From Sphaerotilus sulfidivorans (lineage in GTDB: Bacteria > Pseudomonadota > Gammaproteobacteria > Burkholderiales > Burkholderiaceae_C): 64,000 nucleotides of DNA. Location: positions 124,001-188,000 of the forward strand of contig NZ_JACCPY010000004.1 in the NCBI RefSeq assembly GCF_013426975.1, written 5' to 3'. The number at the start of each line of letters is the position of its first letter. Within the stretch, counting starts at the first letter, position 1. Both the position numbers and the translations under genes were made by a program. This document shows, piece after piece, positions 15,718-23,989 of this stretch. The notes under the pieces are model-generated. The model saw nothing but the letters and a program-made list of their open reading frames with translations, did not search any database and was not told where the DNA came from.

Positions 15718-17004
15718 TCAGCCGAGAATGTCGGACCAGATGTTCTGCGCCCAGCCTTCCGCGTAGTGCCCCTCCAGATCGGAGCGCACATCGGACACGC
15801 CGCCCGAGCCGCCGATGGTGAAGAAGCTCTTCTTCGGCGCCTGGTACTCGTGCACGCTGGCGACGTGGATCACATGGGTGTCGTCGACATAGCTCATGCA
15901 GACATTCGTCAGCATCGGGTGCGGATTGATCTCCATGCCCTGCAGCTCGGCGACGATGGCCGCGGCGCAGACCTTGGCATGCGAGTTGGCCATGTGGCCG
16001 GACTTGGGCATGCCCTGGGCGATCTGGATCGCGTCGCCGATGACATGGATGTCCTTGGCGGCGGTCGACTCGAAGTTCAGGAAGTTCACATGGCACCAGC
16101 GGCCGTTGGCATTGGCCAGACCGGTCTGCACCGCCAGGGCGCCGGCCCGCATGACCGGCAGCACATTGAGCACGTCGGCCTTCACATCGTCCTGGACATC
16201 GAAGCGCACGGTGTTCGTGCGTGCGTCGACGCCGGCGACCTTGTGCTCGGGCCGGTATTCGACCATGTCGCCGTAGAGCTCCTTCCAGGCCTTCTTGAAC
16301 AGCGGACCCTTGGAGGTGACATCCGGGTTGCCGTCGATGATCAGGATCTTGGAACGGGGCTTGGCCTTCTTGAAATAGGCCGCGATCACGCTGGCCCGCT
16401 CGTACGGGCCGGGCGGGCAGCGGTAGGGCGCCTCGGGAATCGTGATCGCATAGGTGCCGCCGTCGGGCATGGCCTCGAGCTGGCGGCGCAGCGCCATCGT
16501 CTCGGGGCCGGCCTTCCAGGCGTGCAGGATGCGACCGGCCTCATGCGCGCTCTTCAGGCCCTCGGTCTGGTCCCACATGAAGTCGATGCCGGGCGACATC
16601 ACCAGCTTGTCGTAGCCGACGACCTGGCCGCCGGCCAGCGTGGCCGTCTTTCGCACCGGGTCGACCCCGGTCACCATGTCATGCACCACCCGCACGCCGT
16701 GGCGCGCCGACAGCTGCGCGTAGGAGCGGGTGATGTCGTCCATCGTGCGCTGGCCGCCGATCACCAGGTTGGAGACCGGGCAGGACACGAACTGGCGGTT
16801 CGGCTCGACCATCATCACGTCGATCGACTGGTCCGACAGCAGCCGGATGTACTTCGAGACGGTCGCGCCGCCGTAGCCGCCGCCCACGACGAGCACGCGC
16901 GCCTTGCCGGCGCCCGCGCTGCCCGCAACCGAGGCGCAGCCGCTCAGTCCGAGGGCGCCGGCGCCGCTGGCCAGCAGGCCTTGCAGGAGATGTCTGCGTT
17001 GCAT
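15718..17004 (-). CDS. fccB: Flavocytochrome c sulfide dehydrogenase flavoprotein subunit (FccB/SoxF)
   Basis: 428 residues. The N-terminus MQRRHLLQGLLASGAG is Tat-like and is followed by a lipobox-like LSGC (C23). A Rossmann motif VVGGGYGGATVSKYI binds FAD. C75 in FVSCPVSNLVIGG matches the family position that links FAD covalently; C196 (YRCPPGPYERAS) and C369 (TNVCMSYV) match the redox-active pair. It oxidises sulfide in the periplasm and passes electrons to the cytochrome encoded just upstream at 17027-17365. Confidence 0.93.
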   Translation of the reverse strand: MQRRHLLQGLLASGAGALGLSGCASVAGSAGAGKARVLVVGGGYGGATVSKYIRLLSDQSIDVMMVEPNRQFVSCPVSNLVIGGQRTMDDITRSYAQLSARHGVRVVHDMVTGVDPVRKTATLAGGQVVGYDKLVMSPGIDFMWDQTEGLKSAHEAGRILHAWKAGPETMALRRQLEAMPDGGTYAITIPEAPYRCPPGPYERASVIAAYFKKAKPRSKILIIDGNPDVTSKGPLFKKAWKELYGDMVEYRPEHKVAGVDARTNTVRFDVQDDVKADVLNVLPVMRAGALAVQTGLANANGRWCHVNFLNFESTAAKDIHVIGDAIQIAQGMPKSGHMANSHAKVCAAAIVAELQGMEINPHPMLTNVCMSYVDDTHVIHVASVHEYQAPKKSFFTIGGSGGVSDVRSDLEGHYAEGWAQNIWSDILG

Positions 17005-17026
17005 GGATGTGTCTCTCCTGCCGGCT

Positions 17027-17365
17027 TCAGGGCTTCTGTGCGGCGAAATACTTCGCCAGCGACTCGAGCTGCTCCTGCGAGTAGCCCCGGGTGATCTGAT
17101 GCATGATGGTGGCCGGACGCTGGCCGGACCGGAAGGCCATCAGCTGGCTCAGCAGGTGTTCTTCGGGCAGGCCGGCCAGACGGATCAGCGGCTGGCCCTC
17201 GACGGCATGGCCGTCGGTGCCATGGCACTGGGCGCAGGTGGCCGCCAGCGAGCGCATGTGCAAGGCCTTGGCATCGCGGGCCTGGACGGTGGCGGCGCTG
17301 GACAGCAGGATGGCGCACAGCAGCAGCCCGGCGGGTCGGCTGCGGACGCAGAGGTCGGTGTTCAT
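17027..17365 (-). CDS. Monoheme cytochrome c subunit of sulfide dehydrogenase (FccA/SoxE-like)
   Basis: 112 residues with a Sec signal and one heme site, CAQCH (C44-H48). The later HQITRGYSQEQLESLAKYFAAQKP helix is typical of cytochrome c553-type domains. It lies 22 bases upstream of fccB in the same direction and is probably its electron acceptor. The ATG has AGGAG 7 bases upstream. The promoter shares a short AT-rich gap with the thioredoxin gene. Confidence 0.88.
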   Translation of the reverse strand: MNTDLCVRSRPAGLLLCAILLSSAATVQARDAKALHMRSLAATCAQCHGTDGHAVEGQPLIRLAGLPEEHLLSQLMAFRSGQRPATIMHQITRGYSQEQLESLAKYFAAQKP

Positions 17366-17432
17366 CGGGTTCTCCTGGGCGATCGACGCGAAGGGGCCCT
17401 GTTCAATGGCAGGAAGGAAATGTATGGTGCCC

Positions 17433-17447
17433 TTTATATCAGCAAAT
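17433..17447. promoter_or_regulatory. Candidate ArsR-family operator between fccA and thioredoxin genes
   Basis: TTTATATCAGCAAAT, read on the minus strand, gives TGCTGATATAAA. Its 9-base TGCTGATAT is identical to the site at 5746-5754. It lies in the divergent gap, so it could serve both directions. Confidence 0.45.
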
Positions 17448-17456
17448 AAGAATATA

Positions 17457-18038
17457 GTGTTTTCACCGAGTGACGCAGTCCGCGACGAGCCCCTTCGCCC
17501 GCGCCGAGCGTTGCTGGCCTGCCTGCCTGCCCCTCTGCTGGTGCCCGTGGTGCCCGTGCTGGCCGGGCTGCAGCCGGCGGCGGCCCGGGCGGCGGCATCA
17601 CCTCCCGGGCCGGTCGCGATCGGGCAGCGGGTGGACTGGCCCGGGGTGACGCTGCTGGACGGCCGTCGGCTGGTCGCGGCCGATCTGCGAGACCGTGCGG
17701 TGGTGCTGGTGCTGTTCTCGATCGACTGCCCCTACTGCCATCGCCACAACCGCCGCATCGATCGGCTCGCGCGCGAGGTGCGGGCGCGCTCGCTGCCGCT
17801 GACGGTGCTCGCGGCCGCCTACGACCGCGATGCCACCGCCGTTGCTGCGCATGTCGCTCGCGAGGAGCTGGCGCTGCCGGTCACGCTCGAGGCCCAGGCG
17901 CTGCGCCAGTGGCTGAACGCCCGCCGGGTGATGCCGATGACCTGCGTGATCGACCGCGAGAGCGTGCTGCGCGAGCTGATCCCGGGCGAGATGGCCGACG
18001 CCGATGTGCAGGGGCTGCTGCGCTGGGCCCGCGGGTGA
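17457..18038 (+). CDS. Periplasmic thioredoxin-like protein (SoxW/SoxS type)
   Basis: 193 residues from the GTG at 17457. ATG 17424 is in frame and has an AAGGA before it, but it would make the AT-rich operator-like stretch coding, so GTG is preferred. A hydrophobic signal (ALLACLPAPLLVPVVPVLAG) is followed by a TlpA-like thioredoxin fold with active site CPYC in FSIDCPYCHRHN and the cis-Pro loop VMPMTCV. Such proteins keep Sox thiols, especially the SoxY Cys, reduced in the periplasm (known for SoxS/SoxW; inferred here). Confidence 0.82.
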   Translation: MFSPSDAVRDEPLRPRRALLACLPAPLLVPVVPVLAGLQPAAARAAASPPGPVAIGQRVDWPGVTLLDGRRLVAADLRDRAVVLVLFSIDCPYCHRHNRRIDRLAREVRARSLPLTVLAAAYDRDATAVAAHVAREELALPVTLEAQALRQWLNARRVMPMTCVIDRESVLRELIPGEMADADVQGLLRWARG

Positions 18039-18065
18039 ACCCGGATGCCAGACCTCATTGCATCA

Positions 18066-18085
18066 GTGAATAATGATATTTAGAT
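18066..18085 (+). promoter_or_regulatory. Candidate ArsR-family operator before the rhodanese gene
   Basis: GTGAATAATGATATTTAGAT lies 19 bases before the rhodanese ATG and shares TGAATNNTGATATTTNNAT with the site at 5741-5760. This is the best-matching pair in the cluster. Confidence 0.45.
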
Positions 18086-18104
18086 GGTTTGAGGTCCAGT
18101 TCAG

Positions 18105-18767
18105 ATGCACGCCTGTTTCCGTCCTGATGATGCGGTCCGCTGTGACGGCCTGATCCCGCGCGCAGCCGCCCGGCAGCGGCCAGGGCGCTGGCTGGCGACG
18201 GCGATGCTCGGGCTGATGCTGCTGGCCGGCGCGGTGCAGGCCCAGCCGGCCATCGATGCGGCCACGCTGCCCGAGGTCAAGCGCACCCGCGCCGGTCTCT
18301 ACATGATGGCCGCCGACGTGCCTGCCTTTCTGGCCGCCCAGGGCGGACGGGTGCTGTTCCTGGATGTGCGCACCCGTGCCGAGGCGATGTATGTCGGCAT
18401 GGCCGAATCCGTCGATGCGCTGGTGCCCTATGTCGAGCATCAGGAGCTGATGACCGACTGGGACGAGCAGCGCCGCATCTACCGGCTCGAGCCGTTGCAG
18501 GATTTCGTGCCGGAGGTGGAGCGCCGGCTGGCCGAGCGTGGCCTGGTGCGCACCGATGCGGTCGTGCTGATCTGCCGCTCCGGCGATCGCTCCAGCCGTG
18601 CCGCCAACCGGCTGGCCGAGGCCGGCTTCACCCGGGTCCATTCGGTGGTCGACGGCTTCGAGGGCGACATGTCGCCGCAAGGGCGCCGCAGCGTCAACGG
18701 CTGGAAGAACGCCGGCCTGCCCTGGACCTACCGGCTCGAGCGCAGTCGCATGTATTTCCCGCGCTGA
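18105..18767 (+). CDS. Exported rhodanese-domain protein
   Basis: 220 residues. A positively charged N-terminus and hydrophobic stretch (ATAMLGLMLLAGAVQAQ) form a signal peptide; the ATG at 18105 has GAGG 10 bases upstream, and ATG 18202 would shorten the n-region. A single rhodanese domain carries VLFLDVRTRAEA and the active loop CRSGDRSSRAAN, whose Cys takes a sulfane sulfur. Position in the sulfur cluster supports sulfur transfer in the periplasm. It ends just before the tetranucleotide repeat at 18774. Confidence 0.87.
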   Translation: MHACFRPDDAVRCDGLIPRAAARQRPGRWLATAMLGLMLLAGAVQAQPAIDAATLPEVKRTRAGLYMMAADVPAFLAAQGGRVLFLDVRTRAEAMYVGMAESVDALVPYVEHQELMTDWDEQRRIYRLEPLQDFVPEVERRLAERGLVRTDAVVLICRSGDRSSRAANRLAEAGFTRVHSVVDGFEGDMSPQGRRSVNGWKNAGLPWTYRLERSRMYFPR

Positions 18768-18773
18768 CGCACT

Positions 18774-18804
<31 letters not shown>

Positions 18805-18867
18805 TTCTTTCTCGTTCTCTTTCTTCCTGCTTCCATTGCCAGCTGCGCTGGCCAGAGGGTCGATCCG

Positions 18868-19185
18868 ATGTCGCGAATCCTGTCCGTCCTGATGCCCGCC
18901 CTGATGATTCTGGCCGCACCGACCGCGGCCCAGGCCAGTCTCGACATGGCGAAGAAGAATGCCTGCATGGCCTGCCATGCCGTCGACAAGAAGCTGGTCG
19001 GTCCCGCCTACCAGGAGGTCGCCAAGAAGTACGCCGACCAGAAGGAGGCTGCCGCGACGCTGGCGGCCAGCATCCGCAAGGGGGGCTCGGGCAAGTGGGG
19101 TCCGGTGCCGATGCCTGCCCAGGCCGCGCTGAGCGAGGCCGATGCCCGCACGCTGGCCGAATGGATTCTCGCCGGCGCCCGCTAG
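18868..19185 (+). CDS. Small class I cytochrome c (c551/c552 type)
   Basis: 105 residues with a Sec signal (LMPALMILAAPTAAQA), heme site CMACH (C33-H37) and the Met-ligand loop GGSGKWGPVPMPAQ. It is a likely soluble electron carrier from Sox or Fcc enzymes to the terminal oxidase. It closely resembles the C-terminal domain of SoxD in this window, pointing to duplication. The ATG follows AGAGGG. Confidence 0.9.
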   Translation: MSRILSVLMPALMILAAPTAAQASLDMAKKNACMACHAVDKKLVGPAYQEVAKKYADQKEAAATLAASIRKGGSGKWGPVPMPAQAALSEADARTLAEWILAGAR

Positions 19186-19200
19186 GCGGGGGGGGCGCAC

Positions 19201-19578
19201 ATGATGACGGCCTTCGTGCGCCGGTCCGGCGCGGCGCTGTGGCTGGGCCTCGGTCTGAGCCTGCCGCTGCCCGCGCAGGCCTCCGAGGCGCTGCCCGAGA
19301 TCTTCGTCGGCGCCGATCTGGCGCTGGGCGAGCGGCTGATCCGGGAGCACCGCTGCGCCGAGTGCCATGTCCGGCGGGTGGGCGGCGACGGCAGTGCGAT
19401 CTACCGGCCTCAGGGCCGGATCACGACGCCCGGCACGCTGCGCGGCATGGTCGAGCAATGCAATACCGAGCTCAATCTCGGCCTGTTTCCCGAGGAGGTG
19501 TCGGCGATCGCGGCGGTGCTGCATCGTGACCACTACCGGGCCGGGTGGCGGCAGGCGGCGCGACCGGCATCGCGCTGA
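19201..19578 (+). CDS. Small exported cytochrome c-like protein
   Basis: 125 residues, signal ending near PAQASEA, heme motif CAECH (C52-H56). The following RRVGGDGSAIYRPQGRITTPGTLRGMVEQCNTEL resembles the SoxX-like or c-type proteins often placed late in sox clusters. No obvious axial Met loop was recognised, and an extra Cys lies in EQCN. It starts 15 bases after the previous cytochrome, so they form one unit. Confidence 0.8.
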   Translation: MMTAFVRRSGAALWLGLGLSLPLPAQASEALPEIFVGADLALGERLIREHRCAECHVRRVGGDGSAIYRPQGRITTPGTLRGMVEQCNTELNLGLFPEEVSAIAAVLHRDHYRAGWRQAARPASR

Positions 19579-19663
19579 TGCGGCATCGGTTCGGGAATAC
19601 GTGCATTTATCCGTATGTACGAATAGAATCGAAAGCATCCGAACCTGACCCAGAGCTTTCGAC

Positions 19664-20020
19664 ATGGACCGTGAAGCGGACACCGACAACATCTACGAGT
19701 CGGCTGCCGAGCTGTTCTCGCTGCTGTCCACCCCGATCCGGCTGAAGATCATCCGGGCGCTTTGCCACAACGAGAAGAACGTCTCCCAGCTGCTGGCCGA
19801 GATCGAGACGACGCAGCCGAACATGTCCCAGCACCTGTCGACGCTCTACCGCGCCGGCATCCTGGCGCGGCGGCGAGACAGCACCCAGATCTACTACCGG
19901 CTCCAGAGCGAGCGGGTGGCGACGCTGTGCCGCGCGGTGTGCACCCAGATCGCGCAGGAGCTCGAGCCCGGCGCCCGCATCGAGCCGGCGGATCGGCTGC
20001 TGCCCGGCGGCGCACGCTGA
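19664..20020 (+). CDS. ArsR/SmtB-family regulator closing the sox cluster
   Basis: 118 residues. A winged helix LLSTPIRLKIIRALCHNEKNVSQLLAEIETTQPNMSQHLSTLYRAGILARRR is followed by the wing QIYYRL. Cysteines are C34 in ALCHNEK and C89/C93 in VATLCRAVCTQI. C34 lies at the position used by SqrR/BigR-type thiol sensors, and the C-terminal pair could supply the partner. It is clearly related to the regulator at 6983-7315. The upstream gap holds a short near-palindrome around ATACGTGCATTTATCCGTAT (19597-19616). Confidence 0.88.
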   Translation: MDREADTDNIYESAAELFSLLSTPIRLKIIRALCHNEKNVSQLLAEIETTQPNMSQHLSTLYRAGILARRRDSTQIYYRLQSERVATLCRAVCTQIAQELEPGARIEPADRLLPGGAR

Positions 20021-21157
<1,137 letters not shown>

Positions 21158-21162
21158 GGCCC

Positions 21163-21579
21163 TCAGCGGGGCAGCCGTGCCGCCTGCGTGCGGCCGCCCC
21201 AGCCCCAGTCGTCGGCCGGCAGCTCGAGCACGCTGACATAGCTGGCCTCGACCAGCGCATCCGGCAGCGCGCGGCGCAATGTGTCCCAGGCTGCGGCGAT
21301 CCAGTCGGCCTTCTGCTGTGCGGTGCTGGTGCCCGCGGTGATGCGGATCTCCAGCGCGAAGGTGGCGCGCGCCGGGCCGGCCTCGGCTGCGGAGCCGGGC
21401 GGCTCGACCGGCTCGCCGCCGATCGTCCAGCCGATCGGCTCGGCCAGCACCGCGACCGCGGTCAGTGCGCGCTTCTTGCCGAGCAGTCGCTCGGTGTGGC
21501 CGGTCAGCTCGCTGGCGATGGCGTGGCGCTGCTCGGGCTGCGTCAGCGCCGGCCAGGTGCTCAGGGTCAGCAGAGGCAT
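21163..21579 (-). CDS. Tautomerase-family / hypothetical protein
   Basis: 138 residues. PLLTLSTWPALTQPEQRHAIASELTGHTERLLGKKRALTAVAVLAEPIGWTIGG reads like one 4-oxalocrotonate tautomerase-type unit with Pro after the initiator Met as possible catalytic base. The C-terminal half (KADWIAAAWDTLRRAL..ASYVSVLELPADDWGWGG) fits a second beta-alpha-beta unit. Cytosolic; substrate unknown. GGGAG lies before the ATG. Convergent with the deaminase gene, leaving 5 bases, and divergent from the LysR gene. Confidence 0.75.
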   Translation of the reverse strand: MPLLTLSTWPALTQPEQRHAIASELTGHTERLLGKKRALTAVAVLAEPIGWTIGGEPVEPPGSAAEAGPARATFALEIRITAGTSTAQQKADWIAAAWDTLRRALPDALVEASYVSVLELPADDWGWGGRTQAARLPR

Positions 21580-21660
21580 GAAATTCTCCCGTTGAACATG
21601 GCGCTAGACTAGGTTCCATGCCTGTCCGGGGACAGCCTCATCCGTGCCCAGCGCCTTTGC

Positions 21661-22602
21661 ATGCCGAGCAAAACCCGTCCTGATGCCCTGGCGCCCGAGG
21701 CGCCCGGCCATGCCGCGCCGGCCGATCTGGCGCTGTTCGTGCGCGTGGCCGAGCTGGGCTCGTTCTCGGCGGTGGCGCGCGAGCGCGACGGCGTGGCCTC
21801 GCAGGTGTCGCGTGCGGTCGACCGGCTGGAGGCGATCTACCGGGTGCGGCTGCTGCGCCGCTCGACCCATGGCCTGAGCCTGACGCCGGAGGGCGGCACG
21901 CTGCTGCAGCACGCCCGCCAGGTGCTGGCCGCGCTGGGCGATCTGGCCGACGAGCTGTCGGCGCGGCGCGAGCGTGCCAGCGGCGTCGTGCGGCTGGCGG
22001 TCAGCCCGGCGCTGGCGCAGTGCTTCGTCGTGCCGGCCCTGCCGGCGCTGGCGGCGCGCCATCCCGACCTGCGCATCGAGCTGCATGCCGACGACCGCAT
22101 CGTCGATCTGGCGGCCGAAGGCTTCGATGTCGCGCTGCGCACCAACCATCTGCGCCATGAGGGGCTGGTGGCGCGCCGGGTCGGGCGCTTCCGGCGCATC
22201 GTCTGCGCGGCGCCGGCGCTGCTGGCGCGGCTGGGCACGCCGCAGATGCCGGTCGATCTGGCGCGCTTTCCGCTCGTCACGCACCTGAACGCCGGACATC
22301 TGAACCGCTGGACCTTCCTGATCGAGGGCGAGCGCCGGCCCTGGCCGGTGAGCGGCCGCTTCAGCGCCAACACCACCTGGCTCGGGCTGGAGATGGTGCG
22401 CGCCGGCCTCGGCCTGGGCTGGCACAGCACGCTGCTGGTGGCGCCGCTGCTGGCGCGCGGCGAACTGGTCGAGGTGCTGGCGCCGTTCCGCGATCCGACC
22501 TGGGCGCCGGTCTGGGCGGTGATGCTGCCCGAGCGCGACCGGCTGCCGCGCATCCGGGCGGTGGTCGACTTCCTGGCCGAGGTGATGCGCGAGGCCGGCT
22601 GA
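21661..22602 (+). CDS. LysR-family transcriptional regulator
   Basis: 313 residues. The helix-turn-helix lies at about 22-80 (DLALFVRVAELGSFSAVARERDGVASQVSRAVDRLEAIYRVRLLRRSTHGLSLTPEG) and is followed by a LysR substrate-binding domain of the CrgA-like type (VVRLAVSPALAQCFVVPALPALAARHPDLRIEL). It is divergent to the tautomerase gene, which is its most likely target by position. No clear ribosome site. Confidence 0.9.
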   Translation: MPSKTRPDALAPEAPGHAAPADLALFVRVAELGSFSAVARERDGVASQVSRAVDRLEAIYRVRLLRRSTHGLSLTPEGGTLLQHARQVLAALGDLADELSARRERASGVVRLAVSPALAQCFVVPALPALAARHPDLRIELHADDRIVDLAAEGFDVALRTNHLRHEGLVARRVGRFRRIVCAAPALLARLGTPQMPVDLARFPLVTHLNAGHLNRWTFLIEGERRPWPVSGRFSANTTWLGLEMVRAGLGLGWHSTLLVAPLLARGELVEVLAPFRDPTWAPVWAVMLPERDRLPRIRAVVDFLAEVMREAG

Positions 22603-22624
22603 TCCTGCCGGTCCTGCTGACCGA

Positions 22625-23872
22625 TCAGGCGATCCGCGGGCCGCGCCCGATCTCCTCGACCAGCGCCACCTGGCCCGGCAGGCAGACCCGGCGCAGGTCG
22701 TAGCGGCGCACGACCGTCTCGCGCGCGGTGCTGCGGATCGCGTCATGCGTGCCGGGCGGCGCGGCCAGCGCGTCGGCCATCGTGCGCACCAGGCCCTCGC
22801 GGTCGAAGAAGTCGACCAGCAGGCCGTTGCGGCCGTGCTCGATCACCTCCTCGACCGGCGCGGTGCGCGAGCCGATCACCAGCGCGCCGGCCGACATCGC
22901 CTCCAGCATCGACCACGACAGCACGAAGGGGTAGGTCAGGTAGACATGGGCGCGGGTCACCTGGTAGAGCTTCATCAGCTGCGGATGCGGCAGCCGGCCG
23001 ACGAAGTGGACGCGTGCGCGCATCGCCTCGTCGAGCTGCGGCGCGATCTCCTCGCGCAGCGTGTCCTGCCAGCTGCGGCCGTCCTGCGGCCTGGCGCCGT
23101 AGGACACGCCGTTGCCGCCGACCATCACCACCTGAGCCTGCGGGCGCTCGCGCAGCAGCGCCGGCAGCGCGCGCATGAAGACGTGATAGCCGCGGTTGGG
23201 CTCGAAGTTGCGGTTGATGAAGCTCAGCACCTCGTCGCCGTGGCGCAGCCGCAGCGGGCCGTGCTCGAAGACCGCCTCGGGATCGGGGCGGATCAGGTCG
23301 GTGTCGACGCCGTCGTGCAGCGTGCGGATCTTGTGCTGGAAGGCCGGCGGCACCGTCGAGCGCTGCCAGGCGGTCGGCGACACGCCGGCGTCCATCTCGA
23401 CCAGGCCCTGCAGCAGGTGGGTGTTCTTCGCGCGCAGCCGCAGCCGCGCCTCGATGCCGCGCGGCGGGAACTCCGGGTCGAAGGTCACGTCGTGGCCCTC
23501 CCAGCCGTAGAACCATTCGACGAAGTGCAGCTGGCGCGCCTCGGGCCAGATGTCGCGCAGGAACAGCGCCTCGCCCCAGCCGGGATGCACGCAGATCAGG
23601 TCGGGCATGAAGCCGTGCTGCTCGCGCAGCGCCAGCGCGGCGCGCGCGCAGCCTTCGCCGCGCAGCACCTTGGTCTCGTATTCCGCCACCCACGGATGGA
23701 TCTGCGGCGTGCTGCTGCGCGTCACCCTGTAGCGGGTGCAGGTCACGCCGGGCAGCGGCCGTGCGGTGGGCTCGAGCATCAGCGCGCGCACCTCGTGGCC
23801 GGCCTGGGCGAGCGCCGGGGCGAGGTGGACGTACTGGCCGGGAAAGTTCTGGTGGACGAAGAGGATGCGCAT
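22625..23872 (-). CDS. GT4-like glycosyltransferase
   Basis: 415 residues from ATG 23872. The N-terminal MRILFVHQNFPGQYVHLAPALAQAGHEV and C-terminal FVLSWSMLEAMSAGALVIGSRTAPVEEVIEHGRNGLLVDFFD segments are the donor-binding fold of GT-B family 4 enzymes, with the E.....E pair in PVEEVIEHG. Acceptor and sugar are unknown; there are no neighbouring capsule or LPS genes. No membrane helix is seen, so it is cytosolic or peripheral. Confidence 0.88.
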   Translation of the reverse strand: MRILFVHQNFPGQYVHLAPALAQAGHEVRALMLEPTARPLPGVTCTRYRVTRSSTPQIHPWVAEYETKVLRGEGCARAALALREQHGFMPDLICVHPGWGEALFLRDIWPEARQLHFVEWFYGWEGHDVTFDPEFPPRGIEARLRLRAKNTHLLQGLVEMDAGVSPTAWQRSTVPPAFQHKIRTLHDGVDTDLIRPDPEAVFEHGPLRLRHGDEVLSFINRNFEPNRGYHVFMRALPALLRERPQAQVVMVGGNGVSYGARPQDGRSWQDTLREEIAPQLDEAMRARVHFVGRLPHPQLMKLYQVTRAHVYLTYPFVLSWSMLEAMSAGALVIGSRTAPVEEVIEHGRNGLLVDFFDREGLVRTMADALAAPPGTHDAIRSTARETVVRRYDLRRVCLPGQVALVEEIGRGPRIA

Positions 23873-23989
23873 GATGCCGGCCAGTATCGCGATGTTCCGG
23901 AACTGCAAGAAGCCCTCGTCGCGGTGCCGGCCGGGCGATGTGGACAACCCGCATGGGCTCGGGCGGCGTGTCCGGGTCCAATGCCGGCC

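Noticed and set aside
17424-17456. ATG start for the thioredoxin-like gene
   Set aside because: It would turn AT-rich operator-like DNA into codons unlike the rest of the gene. GTG 17457 gives a better signal peptide. Not excluded.
22745-23989. Rightward open frame continuous with the CorA-like gene
   Set aside because: This part is antisense to the glycosyltransferase gene; CorA-like sequence begins only after 23981.
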